A stretch of DNA of 23,888 nucleotides from Giardia muris (Eukaryota; Fornicata; Diplomonadida; Hexamitidae): positions 1 to 23,888 of the forward strand of contig VDLU01000011.1 of NCBI GenBank assembly GCA_006247105.1, in the 5' to 3' direction. Made by a program: the position numbers and the translations under genes. Shown one piece after another: positions 7,053 through 18,710 of the stretch. Below the pieces are notes generated by a model. The model was not told where the DNA came from and made no database searches. It saw only the letters and a program-made list of their open reading frames with translations. Position 1 is the first letter of the stretch; each line of letters starts with the position of its first letter.

Positions 7053-8482
7053 GGATCCATCCGCAGGTTCACCTACGGATACCTTGTTACGACTTCTCCT
7101 TCCTCCAAGCCTCGCGGTTCGTCCCTGTTCGGTTCATCCCTCCCAGGAGCTCGCCAGAAGACCCAGTCGGTAGGAGCGACGGGCGGTGTGTACAAGGGGC
7201 AGGGACGTATCCGGCGTAGATTGATGACCTACGCCTACTAGACATTCCAGGTTCACGAGGACGTTCCAGTCCACGATCCCAACCACGTGGGGGTTTGATC
7301 TCATCAAGCTTCACAACTCGACGTGGTTTCATCCCCACAGTGTAGTACGCGTGCAGCCCAGGGCGTCTAAGGGCATCACAGACCTGTTATCGCCCCACCT
7401 TCCTCCAATTCACCATTGGCGGTCCCATCCAGGTTAGGGTCTCGCTCGTTGTCGCAGTCAAGCAGACGGCTCAAGCCACGGGCTGTGAACGGCCATGCAC
7501 CACCACTCGTACGATCACGAAGGTCCTCTCAACCGTCGATCCTCCGTACGTCTGGGCCTGGTAAGGTGTTCGCGTTGAGTCAAATTGAGCCGCAGACTCC
7601 ACGTCTGGTGGTACCCCTCCGTCAATGCCTTCAAGTTCCAGCCTTGCGGCCATACTCCCCCCAGAGCCCGTACCCTGATCGGTTTCCCTTCGATCCTGAC
7701 GACCTGGCCAGTCTCTCGGTGGCATCGTTTACGCCCGGGAATACGGTGGTGTCTAATCGCCTTCTCGCCCCCGGGCTTCGTCCTGGTTCGACTGATATGG
7801 TCTTGGCAAGTGCCTACGCCTTTGTCTGTCTTGGTCGGATCATCCTATTTCACCCGTCCCCCACCAATACACATGCCCTTACCCATTCACCTTCATGTCC
7901 GTCCCGGGCTTTCTCGTACTCACTCCCGCCTTAAGCGCTCCTCTTTCCTCCCGGCTGGACGTCTCGACTCCGGACGTTTTAACTGCAACAGCGCCGTACG
8001 ACGCCTGCCGAGCTGGAATTACCGCGGCTGCTGGCACCAGACCTTTCCCTCGACTTGTGCTGGGGTCATCTACCCCCCAGTCTTCCCATTTCATGGGATC
8101 CCCCGTTGCTGCCTCACGCCTTCACGCATTGGGCAAGTTCCGCGCCTGCTGCCGTCCTTGGATGTACGGGCCGTCTCTCAGGCCCGTTCTCCGGAGTCAA
8201 ACCCTGATCCTCCGCCAGGCATCATCCCCTCCGTAGACCACTACTCTACCGACTAGGTAATACCTCGGAACCTCATCCGGGCATTCGCTCCATCGCGTGC
8301 TTTCCTTCCCCGCTCTTGAGCACTCGTCTTGGCGCTGGGTTGCCAGCGGTATCCGTCTAGCCTTCACCCCCGGTCAGACTCGTACCGTTGTACCGAGCCG
8401 TCCGCCACTTCATACCTCGTGTCCGCTTGCATGGCTTTTGTCCTTGGGGGTAGCGTAGTACTCCGGCAGGATCAACCGGATG
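7053..8482 (-). rRNA. SSU (16S-like/18S) rRNA, complete
   Basis: A complete small-subunit rRNA of 1430 nt. The 5' end is at 8482 (sense CATCCGGTTGATCCTGCC) and the 3' end is at about 7053 (sense GTGAACCTGCGGATGGATCC). Conserved complements include GACGGGCGGTGTGTACA (7178-7194, decoding-site helix), CCGTCAATGCCTTCAAG from 7619, and the 530 loop at about 8013-8040. The length matches what I remember for G. muris (1429) and is far below the usual 1.8 kb. Sequence appears identical to the next unit's copy. Confidence 0.97.
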
Positions 8483-8597
8483 GTCTGTCGATCGGTCGAT
8501 CCGTCCGTTGTGGGCCGGCCCTTCCGTCCTCTCGTCGTACGATCCACACTCGTCGTCGGGTGGGTCTTCTCGTCCCGGTCCGGCCTCGTCGTGCCTT

Positions 8598-8661
8598 CCC
8601 TATAGTAGCCGAAAATCGGCCTCCATCTTTGGGCCACTTATTGAAGGTCTCTAGGTGGGGG
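8598..8661 (-). promoter_or_regulatory. Promoter-like element A, unit 2
   Basis: Appears identical to the first-unit copy and lies at the same distance from its SSU 5' end. Confidence 0.5.
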
Positions 8662-8777
8662 TTGTGGTCCTTCTTCCCCAGCTCACTCCCCTCCCTGCGA
8701 CGGCACTTCGTTCAGGACCGGGCGAGGGGGGGAGGGAGGAAGACCGAGGGGGGAGGGGGCCGTTCGGAGGGGGCCTC

Positions 8778-8914
8778 CTCCCCGTCCGATTTGGGGGCCT
8801 CTCGCCCCTCCCCCCGTTCGATTTGAGGGGGGGCGGGCCCTGGAGCCCTCCTCCCCGTCCGATTTGGGGGCCTCTCGCCCCTCCCCCCGTCCGATTTGAG
8901 GGGGGGCGGGCCCT
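8778..8914. repeat. 73-bp spacer repeat array, 2 copies, unit 2
   Basis: Two copies, including the distinct terminal copy on the element B side. Confidence 0.9.
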
Positions 8915-8959
8915 CGGCCGGCCTCGCCCCTTCGGGCCCCCGGGCCCCGGCCTCCTGGC

Positions 8960-9021
8960 CCCTACAGTAGCGGAAAGTCGGCCTCCACCTTTCGTCCACT
9001 TATTGAGGGTCCCCAGGTGAC
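8960..9021 (-). promoter_or_regulatory. Promoter-like element B, unit 2
   Basis: Carries the CTACTGTAGGG form of the core, as in the other units. Confidence 0.45.
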
Positions 9022-9096
9022 CCCTCCGATCCTTCTCCTCCCCGCCCCGCGGCAGCACTTCGTCCCCCGTCCCCCGGGGCCCGGCCTTCCTCCTTC

Positions 9097-9139
9097 CCCT
9101 ATAGTAGCCGAAAGTCGGCCTCCATCTTTCGTGCACTTT
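9097..9139 (-). promoter_or_regulatory. Promoter-like element C, unit 2
   Basis: Intact GCCGA/TCGGC hairpin and CTACTATAGGGG. Confidence 0.45.
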
Positions 9140-9468
9140 CTGCTCGATTTTAGGTGTAAGTTGGTGTCCGAAGTCGAGTTTCAAAAAATGGCCCACCAGG
9201 CCTCGACCCGTCCCCGGCCCAGGAGCGTCCCGGGAGCCCCCCGACCCCCCAAAGATCGCTCATAGGCCCCCACAAGGCCCTTAGGTGGCCCCTCCATCCC
9301 TCTCGACCCGTCCCCAAGGATGACCCCATCCAACTCCCTGCCATCCCCACGACCCCCACGGCCCTCCCACTGCGTGCACAGTCACGTAACACCGTCGTAA
9401 GGGTGCAGGGGGGACGGGAGTCCCATGGGACGAGATGATGGATCGAACCCTCTATTGTCCGGGATTCC
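9140..9468. other. Low-copy spacer block, unit 2
   Basis: The palindrome is at 9420-9431. It has CCATCCAACTCCCTGCC where units 1 and 3 have CCATGCAAGTCTCCTGCC, and GTCGTAAGG where they have GTCGAAAGG. Confidence 0.7.
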
Positions 9469-9500
9469 CCTGGATTTTCATTAGTAAATATTAATCCAGG
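9469..9500. other. AT-rich inverted repeat / hairpin, unit 2
   Basis: Same 8-bp arms and AT loop as the other units. Confidence 0.7.
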
Positions 9501-9909
9501 AGGATCTGGAGACCTGGGGGTTGGGGGGACGAGTCAGACGGATGTGGGAGAGGGCTCCCCGACGTGGTAGAGGGATGGGGGGGAGTGTGTGCAGGCGTGG
9601 GGAGGGCTGAGGGAGGAAGGGGGGAGGCCTGAGAGGGGGGGCCACGAGGTGATTCAAGAGGAGTCAGGGGGGCATGGGGGGCATGAGGGGCATGAGGATC
9701 CATGAGGATCCATGAGAGGGGCCAGGGGGATCCACGAGAGGAGTGGGGGGGCTGGGGACGCGATGAGAGCGATGAGAGATGACGGGGGACGATAAGAGAT
9801 GATAAGAGACGATAAGGGACACGAGACACGATAAGGGACGATAATAAGTGATGAGAGGTGATGAGAGACGCGGGAGATGCGAGAGATGCGAGGGACACGG
9901 AGACGCGGG
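9501..9909. repeat. Purine-rich tract with degenerate 10-bp repeats, unit 2
   Basis: The 10-bp repeat part is 9757-9909. The GGGGCATGA run near 9667-9695 is shorter than in unit 1. Confidence 0.85.
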
Positions 9910-10025
9910 CCGCCCGGGGACGCAGACACGCCCAGTCAGTGGCCGGTGCCCACAGTGGCCTCGCCCTTCGGGCCGCCCCTTCGGTCCCCCTCTGAGGGGG
10001 CCCGTCGCTTCGGCGCCCCTCCGGT
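9910..10025. repeat. TTCG hairpin cluster, unit 2
   Basis: Same three TTCG-loop hairpins in the same order as in unit 1. Confidence 0.65.
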
Positions 10026-11150
10026 CCTAAACTTGAATGAAGGAGAAAGCGGGAAGGGTTCCCTCCCGTCTGGAATGATGAGCGTCGTCCCGGGCCCCAT
10101 GGACCCACTACCTCTACTCGTGCCCTCGGGGGCCCGTTCGATCGTCCGTCCGATGACCCGTGGGGGCCTGAAAGTCCCATGCCGTGTCCGATCTTCACCC
10201 TCTGAAGGATCCGTGAGGGACCCGATCGATGAAGGGGGCCCGCCCCGTGGGGGAGTCCCCGTCCATGGATATGAGGCCCGGGCCCCATATGATGACCCGG
10301 ATCCCCCTGATGACCCGGTCCATGTGGCCCGTATGAGGGGACGTGAAGGCCCCCTGGATCCTGTCCCGTGAGGACCGGACGGACCCCCGACCGAAGGAAC
10401 CCCCATCCGTATGATGGACCACACCCCCACCCATGAAGGTCCATGGACCTATGGGGGGAGGCCCCGTTCGTCTTGAAGGACCCCGTGAGGGCCCCGGGAG
10501 CCCCCGTCCCTCGTATGATGGAGCCATGACCCCCCGTACCCGTACGATGATCCCGTGAGGGCTTGGGCCCCCCATTATAATCCCGTGAGGGTCCGGCCCG
10601 AGACCCCAGAGATTCAAGGGGACCCCACGGGGATCCCCTGGCCCCCGTGGACCTCCGTCCCGTTCATGGAGGACTCGAGGGGGACCTGTGAGGGTCGAGG
10701 GGGACCCCGGACCCCAATGGGGAAGATGGTCCCCCATCCCATTCGATGACCCACCCCCGAGGGGACCGTGGCCCCCCGAAGGCCCATCCATATGACCACA
10801 TGGTCCGATGACCCGGATCCCTCGAAGGAGGGCGGGGGGGTCGGACCCCAGTCCCCGTCCCCCGATGGAGCCATGAGCCCCCCCCGTGTGAGGGCCCACC
10901 CCGTGAGGGACCGGGCCCCCCGTCCCCGTTCATCTTGAAGGACTTCAAGGGCCCCATGGACCCAGGGGACCCCCGGGGACACCTCGAATGACCCCTGGAG
11001 GGAAGGCCCCCGTGAGGACCCATGTGGACTCCCGGGCCAGGGCATGGACCCCCGATCCGTTCCGTGCCCAGGGGGACGGCCGTGGGCCCACGGGGGACCC
11101 CTGTACGACCCCCCGTTCGAGGGACCCGCGGACCCGCCCTCGCCCCTCCG
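10026..11150. repeat. Degenerate spacer repeats, unit 2, with alternative segment
   Basis: About 108 bp longer than the other copies. The segment at 10451-10730 is an alternative form holding three extra CCCGTGAGGG motifs (10482, 10552 and 10582) and a lone ATTATAAT. Around it are further differences: GGATCCCTCGAAGG for GGCCCCTCGAAGG, and a CCCCGTCCCCCGATGG expansion near 10854. Confidence 0.8.
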
Positions 11151-11219
11151 GTCTTTTGATCTCGAGTCCGGATCCAAAATCCACTGTAACCGTTCCAAAT
11201 CTGGTATCCTTCTGTAGGC
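11151..11219. other. Short AT-richer conserved block, unit 2
   Basis: Unchanged relative to units 1 and 3 although the neighbouring repeats vary. Confidence 0.5.
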
Positions 11220-11262
11220 CCCCGTACCCGGGCCTTCGACCCACGGGGGTCTGATCTCGCTT

Positions 11263-11563
11263 CAGGTCGATCCGGGCGGGGGACGCCCCCCCTTGGGGCC
11301 CTCACCCCCCCTGGTATGACCCTCGGCGCCTCAAGTCTCACCCCTCGGGGATGCCCCCTTACGACCGGGGGCCCTCACCCCCCTGGTCCCACGACCGGAG
11401 GGGAGCCCTTCCCACCCCCCTGGTATGACGGGGGATGCCCTCACCCCCCTTCAGGTCTTCCTCGGGGCGGGGGGCCTCGCTTCCGGCCCCCCCTTCGGGT
11501 CTCACGACCCTCGGGGGGGTTGTTCCGGCCCTTCCCTCACCCCCTCAGGTCTTCGACCCTCGG
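11263..11563 (-). repeat. C-rich repeats at the LSU 3' flank, unit 2
   Basis: Same motif order; one C longer than unit 1 in a single C run (CCCCCCCTTCGGG). Confidence 0.65.
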
Positions 11564-11847
11564 GGGCTCGGGGGGAATGCCAACCCGAACCAAACCTCAG
11601 GCGGTCGCAAGAAGCTCCACGCCGTACAGTAGGTCGGAGAAAAGGGTCGTCAACCCGGGCGAATCGAGGGGAAGCCCCTCAACCCATGCGAGTAGGTGGG
11701 ATGGACACTTAGAGGCGTTCAGTGCTAGTCCCCCGAGCGCGACAGACCGGCACTGTCAAGTCAAACAACCGGGAGATCGGAGGCTCGCGACGGGTGTTCC
11801 TCTCGTACTGACCCGACGTACTGGACGCATGGAGATGGTCGGTAGGA

Positions 11848-11891
<44 letters not shown>

Positions 11892-11941
11892 CCTTAGACG
11901 GGTGAACAATCCGACGCTTCCGCACCGATGCATGCGGACGG

Positions 11942-11985
<44 letters not shown>

Positions 11986-11987
11986 GG

Positions 11988-12031
<44 letters not shown>

Positions 12032-12476
12032 TCACCTCCACGCTCGGATTACCGGAGCGGTTGAAGGATCGTTAGGCCACGCTTTCACGGCAAGTACCGG
12101 GACAGGGGGTACTAGTCAAGTAAGCTTATGCCCTTATGCTCCACGTGAGGTTTCCGACCTCACTGAGCTTACCATAGGACGCCTGCGGTGTGATCTAGCA
12201 GGCGCGCCGCCCCAGCCAAACTCCCCATCCGACCGTGTGCCGATGTAAGTCGGTGAGTGGGATGGTGAACAACGTCAGGGTATCTCATGGAAGCGGCCTC
12301 CCCTGTATGCTGCACCGATGATCCCATCCCCCAGGATCGGATTGGAGTCAAGCTCAAAAGGGTCTTCTTGCCCCGCCGACCAACACCCGCCCGTTCCCGG
12401 GTCTGTAGGTTCACGGAGGCATGACTTGGGACAGTGGGATCCTCGTTGATCCATTCATGCACGTCGGAAATTACCC

Positions 12477-12528
<52 letters not shown>

Positions 12529-14256
12529 AGGGCTTGGATGAACCTCTTCATGGTGACGGTCATGGCACTGGGCAGAAATCACGTCGTGTACGCATCCATG
12601 ACGACTGGCACGACGCTATGTTGTTAGTAGACAGTCGGGATCCCTCGGTCCGTGCCGGTTCTGATCGATCAGAGCCACTCCTTCTCCCGAGGTTACGGAG
12701 CTAGTTTGCCGACTTCCCTGAGTCATGGTCTCTCCCGCCTAGAGGCTGATCACCTTGGAGTCCTGTTGCGGTTGTGGTACGATCAGGATGGGGGGGACAC
12801 AACGGGTTTCATGGATGACCGAAGGGACATGTGATCCATCATGGCCATGCACGACCTGAAGTACTACTGGCCATGGGGGGACTGGGGTAGGACGGGATGA
12901 CTCCCACCATGTGCTTCGTTCATGTACCGTTGTGAAAGGATGTCACCAAGACCCCATCATACCACCGGGATGTTAACCGGTCAGCCCTATCGTCCTGTGA
13001 GGATGACCCCATGGTACGGCGTACACCATCGGACTTAGGATCGTGTCACCCGTATCTGATCGACAGGGATACGGAACCCATCTCCACGTCAGGCCTCCAG
13101 ATGGAGTAATGGCTACTACTACCGAGATCAGCAATCATGACTCGATCCACCACGTGTCACCCCATGGCTTCGACTCGATCATGACGACCTCCTACCCGAG
13201 ACACATCTCGGTCGGGTTCCGATCGTATGCTTCGGCGTGTTCCATTTTCCGGGCCCCTCGATTCGGCTGGTGGGTTGTTACACACTCCTTAGAGGCTTCC
13301 TACTGTTAAGGCCACCTTCCAGCTGTCACGATCGACGGACACCGTTTGATCGAGCATACACTTCCACACCTTCCCCCGACTGTCGGTTCATCCCGTCTTG
13401 CCCGTCCTGCTTACCAGGAGAGGCCCACTCGACATCAACACTGTTGAGGGGGCCCACACAAGTTGGCCCCGCTCCACCCTTGTTCATGGTTCGAGGGGTG
13501 GATAAGGAGTGACCTCCCTACTCCCACCGATCGTGGCCTTACCTAGGGCAGCTGTTCATGATGTCGGCTATCCTGGGAGACATTTCGGAGGTAACCAGCT
13601 ACCAGGTGGTTCGATGAGTCTTTCGCCCCTACACTCAACTCGACCGAGCGATTTGCACGTCAGCACCGGGATGGGCCTCCACCAGGCTTTCGTCTGGCTT
13701 CACCCTGGTCAAGTGTAGATCACCACCTTTCGGGTCTAGGACCGATCGCTCTGCCCTTGTAAGGGGCCCCTTGAAGTCTTGACTTCCCTTTGCCACATGA
13801 CTCGCGATCGGTCCTAACTCCTCGGTCCGTGTTTCGAGACGGGCCCGACCAATCGATCATCGACAGGTCGGGAGTCGCCTCCCGGGTTCAGGGTCTTTTG
13901 ACGTGCCTGGGTCGGCATCCTTCTCACCTTTCGTTCGCACTACTTGGTCCTCTATCGGTCTCGGGGCGGTATTTAGCCTTAGAAGGGTACCACCTCCTCT
14001 TCCCTCTACACTCTCAAGCAGAGGTACTCGTCGTTGGGGTTGTGTCCATCCCTACGGGACTGGCACCCTCCTTGGTGTGGGTTTCAACCCATCTTCGGGT
14101 TTAGGACATCCCCCCAGTCCTCACAACGCTCATCGCTTCGAGGTCGGACTACTCCTGGATCGCTCGCCGCTAATCAAGGAATCCCGGTTGGTGTCTTCTC
14201 CTGGGCGTACTGATATGCTTAAGTTCCACCCGTCATCTTCATCGGAGTGGGGGGGG
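11564..14256 (-). rRNA. LSU rRNA, unit 2
   Basis: Appears identical to the first LSU across its length. The sarcin-ricin loop complement is at 11795-11809 and the I-PpoI/R2 target complement, intact, is at 12490-12504. Confidence 0.95.
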
Positions 14257-14311
14257 ATCCTCATCTCATTCCCCATCGTTCAACCCCTCGAACAACCCAG
14301 TTCGTAGATCA
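14257..14311 (-). other. ITS2, unit 2
   Basis: The shared 10-mer complement is at 14261-14270. Confidence 0.8.
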
Positions 14312-14427
14312 CCCCACCACCCCGATGATCCATTCGAAGATCGATGTCACGTGCTTGGACCACATCGAGTATCGTCGTCAGCCACGTCCTTCATCGTCCC
14401 CCGAGCCAAGGCATCCACCGGGTCGCG
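14312..14427 (-). rRNA. 5.8S rRNA, unit 2
   Basis: Identical to the first complete copy, including the 3' segment that can pair with the LSU 5' end. Confidence 0.9.
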
Positions 14428-14466
14428 TCATCTCATTGCCTTCATCCTCGTACCTTCCCTCTCGAT
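14428..14466 (-). other. ITS1, unit 2
   Basis: The shared 10-mer complement is at 14428-14437, directly before the 5.8S 5' end. Confidence 0.8.
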
Positions 14467-15896
14467 GGATCCATCCGCAGGTTCACCTACGGATACCTTG
14501 TTACGACTTCTCCTTCCTCCAAGCCTCGCGGTTCGTCCCTGTTCGGTTCATCCCTCCCAGGAGCTCGCCAGAAGACCCAGTCGGTAGGAGCGACGGGCGG
14601 TGTGTACAAGGGGCAGGGACGTATCCGGCGTAGATTGATGACCTACGCCTACTAGACATTCCAGGTTCACGAGGACGTTCCAGTCCACGATCCCAACCAC
14701 GTGGGGGTTTGATCTCATCAAGCTTCACAACTCGACGTGGTTTCATCCCCACAGTGTAGTACGCGTGCAGCCCAGGGCGTCTAAGGGCATCACAGACCTG
14801 TTATCGCCCCACCTTCCTCCAATTCACCATTGGCGGTCCCATCCAGGTTAGGGTCTCGCTCGTTGTCGCAGTCAAGCAGACGGCTCAAGCCACGGGCTGT
14901 GAACGGCCATGCACCACCACTCGTACGATCACGAAGGTCCTCTCAACCGTCGATCCTCCGTACGTCTGGGCCTGGTAAGGTGTTCGCGTTGAGTCAAATT
15001 GAGCCGCAGACTCCACGTCTGGTGGTACCCCTCCGTCAATGCCTTCAAGTTCCAGCCTTGCGGCCATACTCCCCCCAGAGCCCGTACCCTGATCGGTTTC
15101 CCTTCGATCCTGACGACCTGGCCAGTCTCTCGGTGGCATCGTTTACGCCCGGGAATACGGTGGTGTCTAATCGCCTTCTCGCCCCCGGGCTTCGTCCTGG
15201 TTCGACTGATATGGTCTTGGCAAGTGCCTACGCCTTTGTCTGTCTTGGTCGGATCATCCTATTTCACCCGTCCCCCACCAATACACATGCCCTTACCCAT
15301 TCACCTTCATGTCCGTCCCGGGCTTTCTCGTACTCACTCCCGCCTTAAGCGCTCCTCTTTCCTCCCGGCTGGACGTCTCGACTCCGGACGTTTTAACTGC
15401 AACAGCGCCGTACGACGCCTGCCGAGCTGGAATTACCGCGGCTGCTGGCACCAGACCTTTCCCTCGACTTGTGCTGGGGTCATCTACCCCCCAGTCTTCC
15501 CATTTCATGGGATCCCCCGTTGCTGCCTCACGCCTTCACGCATTGGGCAAGTTCCGCGCCTGCTGCCGTCCTTGGATGTACGGGCCGTCTCTCAGGCCCG
15601 TTCTCCGGAGTCAAACCCTGATCCTCCGCCAGGCATCATCCCCTCCGTAGACCACTACTCTACCGACTAGGTAATACCTCGGAACCTCATCCGGGCATTC
15701 GCTCCATCGCGTGCTTTCCTTCCCCGCTCTTGAGCACTCGTCTTGGCGCTGGGTTGCCAGCGGTATCCGTCTAGCCTTCACCCCCGGTCAGACTCGTACC
15801 GTTGTACCGAGCCGTCCGCCACTTCATACCTCGTGTCCGCTTGCATGGCTTTTGTCCTTGGGGGTAGCGTAGTACTCCGGCAGGATCAACCGGATG
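14467..15896 (-). rRNA. SSU rRNA, complete, unit 2
   Basis: 1430 nt, with both ends matching the 7053-8482 copy. No indel was noticed relative to that copy, which makes these two the reference pair for judging the edge copies. Confidence 0.97.
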
Positions 15897-16011
15897 GTCT
15901 GTCGATCGGTCGATCCGTCCGTTGTGGGCCGGCCCTTCCGTCCTCTCGTCGTACGATCCACACTCGTCGTCGGGTGGGTCTTCTCGTCCCGGTCCGGCCT
16001 CGTCGTGCCTT

Positions 16012-16075
16012 CCCTATAGTAGCCGAAAATCGGCCTCCATCTTTGGGCCACTTATTGAAGGTCTCTAGGTGGGGG
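16012..16075 (-). promoter_or_regulatory. Promoter-like element A, unit 3
   Basis: Same sequence and same distance to the SSU 5' end as the other copies. Confidence 0.5.
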
Positions 16076-16191
16076 TTGTGGTCCTTCTTCCCCAGCTCAC
16101 TCCCCTCCCTGCGACGGCACTTCGTTCAGGACCGGGCGAGGGGGGGAGGGAGGAAGACCGAGGGGGGAGGGGGCCGTTCGGAGGGGGCCTC

Positions 16192-16469
16192 CTCCCCGTC
16201 CGATTTGGGGGCCTCTCGCCCCTCCCCCGTTCGATTTGAGGGGGGGCGGGCCCTGGAGCCCTCCTCCCCGTCCGATTTGGGGGCCTCTCGCCCCTCCCCC
16301 CGTTCGATTTGAGGGGGGCGGGCCCTGGAGCCCTCCTCCCCGTCCGATTTGGGGCCTCTCGCCCCTCCCCCGTTCGATTTGAGGGGGGCGGGCCCTGGAG
16401 CCCTCCTCCCCGTCCGATTTGGGGGCCTCTCGCCCCTCCCCCCGTCCGATTTGAGGGGGGGCGGGCCCT
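16192..16469. repeat. 73-bp spacer repeat array, 4 copies, unit 3
   Basis: Four copies of about 70-73 bp. The first three share the TTCGATTTGAGG...CCCTGGAGCC form and the last is the terminal variant. Internal copies differ by single bases in G and C runs. Confidence 0.9.
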
Positions 16470-16514
16470 CGGCCGGCCTCGCCCCTTCGGGCCCCCGGGC
16501 CCCGGCCTCCTGGC

Positions 16515-16576
16515 CCCTACAGTAGCGGAAAGTCGGCCTCCACCTTTCGTCCACTTATTGAGGGTCCCCAGGTGAC
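16515..16576 (-). promoter_or_regulatory. Promoter-like element B, unit 3
   Basis: Keeps the B-specific CTACTGTAGGG core; its distance to element A is larger because of the expanded array. Confidence 0.45.
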
Positions 16577-16651
16577 CCCTCCGATCCTTCTCCTCCCCGC
16601 CCCGCGGCAGCACTTCGTCCCCCGTCCCCCGGGGCCCGGCCTTCCTCCTTC

Positions 16652-16694
16652 CCCTATAGTAGCCGAAAGTCGGCCTCCATCTTTCGTGCACTTT
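16652..16694 (-). promoter_or_regulatory. Promoter-like element C, unit 3
   Basis: Same 43-bp element, followed by the same run of six A about 50 bp to the right. Confidence 0.45.
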
Positions 16695-17023
16695 CTGCTC
16701 GATTTTAGGTGTAAGTTGGTGTCCGAAGTCGAGTTTCAAAAAATGGCCCACCAGGCCTCGACCCGTCCCCGGCCCAGGAGCGTCCCGGGAGCCCCCGACC
16801 CCCCAAAGATCGCTCATAGGCCCCCACAAGGCCCTTAGGTGGCCCCTCCATCCCTCTCGACCCGTCCCCAAGGATGACCCCATGCAAGTCTCCTGCCATC
16901 CCCACGACCCCCACGGCCCTCCCACTGCGTGCACAGTCACGTAACACCGTCGAAAGGGTGCAGGGGGGACGGGAGTCCCATGGGACGAGATGATGGATCG
17001 AACCCTCTATTGTCCGGGATTCC
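16695..17023. other. Low-copy spacer block, unit 3
   Basis: Agrees with unit 1 at the positions where unit 2 differs. The palindrome is at 16975-16986. Confidence 0.7.
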
Positions 17024-17055
17024 CCTGGATTTTCATTAGTAAATATTAATCCAGG
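17024..17055. other. AT-rich inverted repeat / hairpin, unit 3
   Basis: Identical to the other two copies. Confidence 0.7.
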
Positions 17056-17466
17056 AGGATCTGGAGACCTGGGGGTTGGGGGGACGAGTCAGACGGATGT
17101 GGGAGAGGGCTCCCCGACGTGGTAGAGGGATGGGGGGGAGTGTGTGCAGGCGTGGGGAGGGCTGAGGGAGGAAGGGGGGAGGCCTGAGAGGGGGGGCCAC
17201 GAGGTGATTCAAGAGGAGTCAGGGGGGCATGGGGGGCATGAGGATGGCATGAGGATCCATGAGGATCCATGAGAGGGGCCAGGGGGATCCACGAGAGGAG
17301 TGGGGGGGCTGGGGACGCGATGAGAGCGATGAGAGATGACGGGGGACGATAAGAGATGATAAGAGACGATAAGGGACACGAGACACGATAAGGGACGATA
17401 ATAAGTGATGAGAGGTGATGAGAGACGCGGGAGATGCGAGAGATGCGAGGGACACGGAGACGCGGG
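17056..17466. repeat. Purine-rich tract with degenerate 10-bp repeats, unit 3
   Basis: The 10-bp repeat part is 17314-17466. The short G/CATGA run carries a unit-specific GAGGATGGCATGAGG form near 17240. Confidence 0.85.
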
Positions 17467-17582
17467 CCGCCCGGGGACGCAGACACGCCCAGTCAGTGGC
17501 CGGTGCCCACAGTGGCCTCGCCCTTCGGGCCGCCCCTTCGGTCCCCCTCTGAGGGGGCCCGTCGCTTCGGCGCCCCTCCGGT
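17467..17582. repeat. TTCG hairpin cluster, unit 3
   Basis: Same order and sequence as units 1 and 2. Confidence 0.65.
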
Positions 17583-18598
17583 CCTAAACTTGAATGAAGG
17601 AGAAAGCGGGAAGGGTTCCCTCCCGTCTGGAATGATGAGCGTCGTCCCGGGCCCCATGGACCCACTACCTCTACTCGTGCCCTCGGGGGCCCGTTCGATC
17701 GTCCGTCCGATGACCCGTGGGGGCCTGAAAGTCCCATGATAGCCCGTGTCCGATCTTCACCCTCTGAAGGATCCGTGAGGGACCCGATCGATGAAGGGGG
17801 CCCGCCCCGTGGGGGAGTCCCCGTCCATGGATATGAGGCCCGGGCCCCATATGATGACCCGGATCCCCCTGATGACCCGGTCCATGTGGCCCGTATGAGG
17901 GGACGTGAAGGCCCCCTGGATCCTGTCCCGTGAGGACCGGACGGACCCCCGACCGAAGGAACCCCCATCCGTATGATGGACCACCCCCCACCCATGAAGG
18001 TCCATGGACCTGTGGGGCGTGGATCTGGGTCCCCGCTCGAGACCCCCAGAGATTCAAGGGGGAGTCGGACCCCACGGGAATCCCCTGTTCGGCCCGGGCC
18101 CAGGAGACCCTCTGAAGGCCCCATGTGACCCCGTTCATGGAGGACTCGAGGGGGACCCCACGGGCTATGGAAGGGGGGAAGATAGTCCCCCATCCCATTC
18201 GATGACCCACCCCCGAGGGGACCGTGACCCCCCGGAAGGCCCATCCATATGACCACATGGTCCGATGACCCGGCCCCTCGAAGGAGGGCGGGGGGGTCGG
18301 ACCCCAGTCCCCGATGGAGCCATGAGCCCCCCCGTGTGAGGGCCCACCCCGTGAGGGACCGGGCCCCCCGTCCCCGTTCATCTTGAAGGACTTCAAGGGC
18401 CCCATGGACCCAGGGGACCCCCGGGGACACCTCGAATGACCCCTGGAGGGAAGGCCCCCGTGAGGACCCATGTGGACTCCCGGGCCAGGGCATGGACCCC
18501 CGATCCGTTCCGTGCCCAGGGGGACGGCCGTGGGCCCACGGGGGACCCCTGTACGACCCCCCGTTCGAGGGACCCGCGGACCCGCCCTCGCCCCTCCG
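17583..18598. repeat. Degenerate spacer repeats, unit 3
   Basis: Carries the unit 1 form of the variable segment (about 18012-18186). A 475-codon minus-strand open frame (17219-18646) crosses the block. It exists only because small indels join frames that are broken in the other units. Confidence 0.75.
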
Positions 18599-18667
18599 GT
18601 CTTTTGATCTCGAGTCCGGATCCAAAATCCACTGTAACCGTTCCAAATCTGGTATCCTTCTGTAGGC
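18599..18667. other. Short AT-richer conserved block, unit 3
   Basis: Same sequence as in the other spacers. Confidence 0.5.
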
Positions 18668-18710
18668 CCCCGTACCCGGGCCTTCGACCCACGGGGGTCT
18701 GATCTCGCTT

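Larger units (their letters stand above)
8483..11563 (-). other. Intergenic spacer IGS-2 (3081 bp), variant type
   Basis: It has the same block order as IGS-1 but differs by a longer alternative segment at 10451-10730 and several scattered small changes. The likely 5' ETS is 8483-8597. The G-rich run is at 8726-8759. No gene is supported. Confidence 0.9.

Noticed and set aside
7053..8482. Bacterial, microsporidian or organellar rRNA operon, because of the small size
   Set aside because: There is a separate 5.8S between two internal spacers, the SSU ends in GTGAACCTGCGGATGG without an anti-Shine-Dalgarno, and the LSU core is eukaryote-like. Microsporidia, as I recall, fuse 5.8S to LSU.
16192..16469. 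CRISPR-like regularly spaced repeat
   Set aside because: The whole 73-bp unit is repeated without unique spacers, in a eukaryotic rDNA spacer; it is a minisatellite.
17219..18646. 475-codon open frame on the minus strand of IGS-3, with shorter relatives in IGS-1 and IGS-2
   Set aside because: The product is repeat-derived Gly/Pro/Arg/Ser-rich sequence. The frame is joined or broken by small indels between otherwise near-identical units, and stop codons are rare simply because the spacer is GC-rich.
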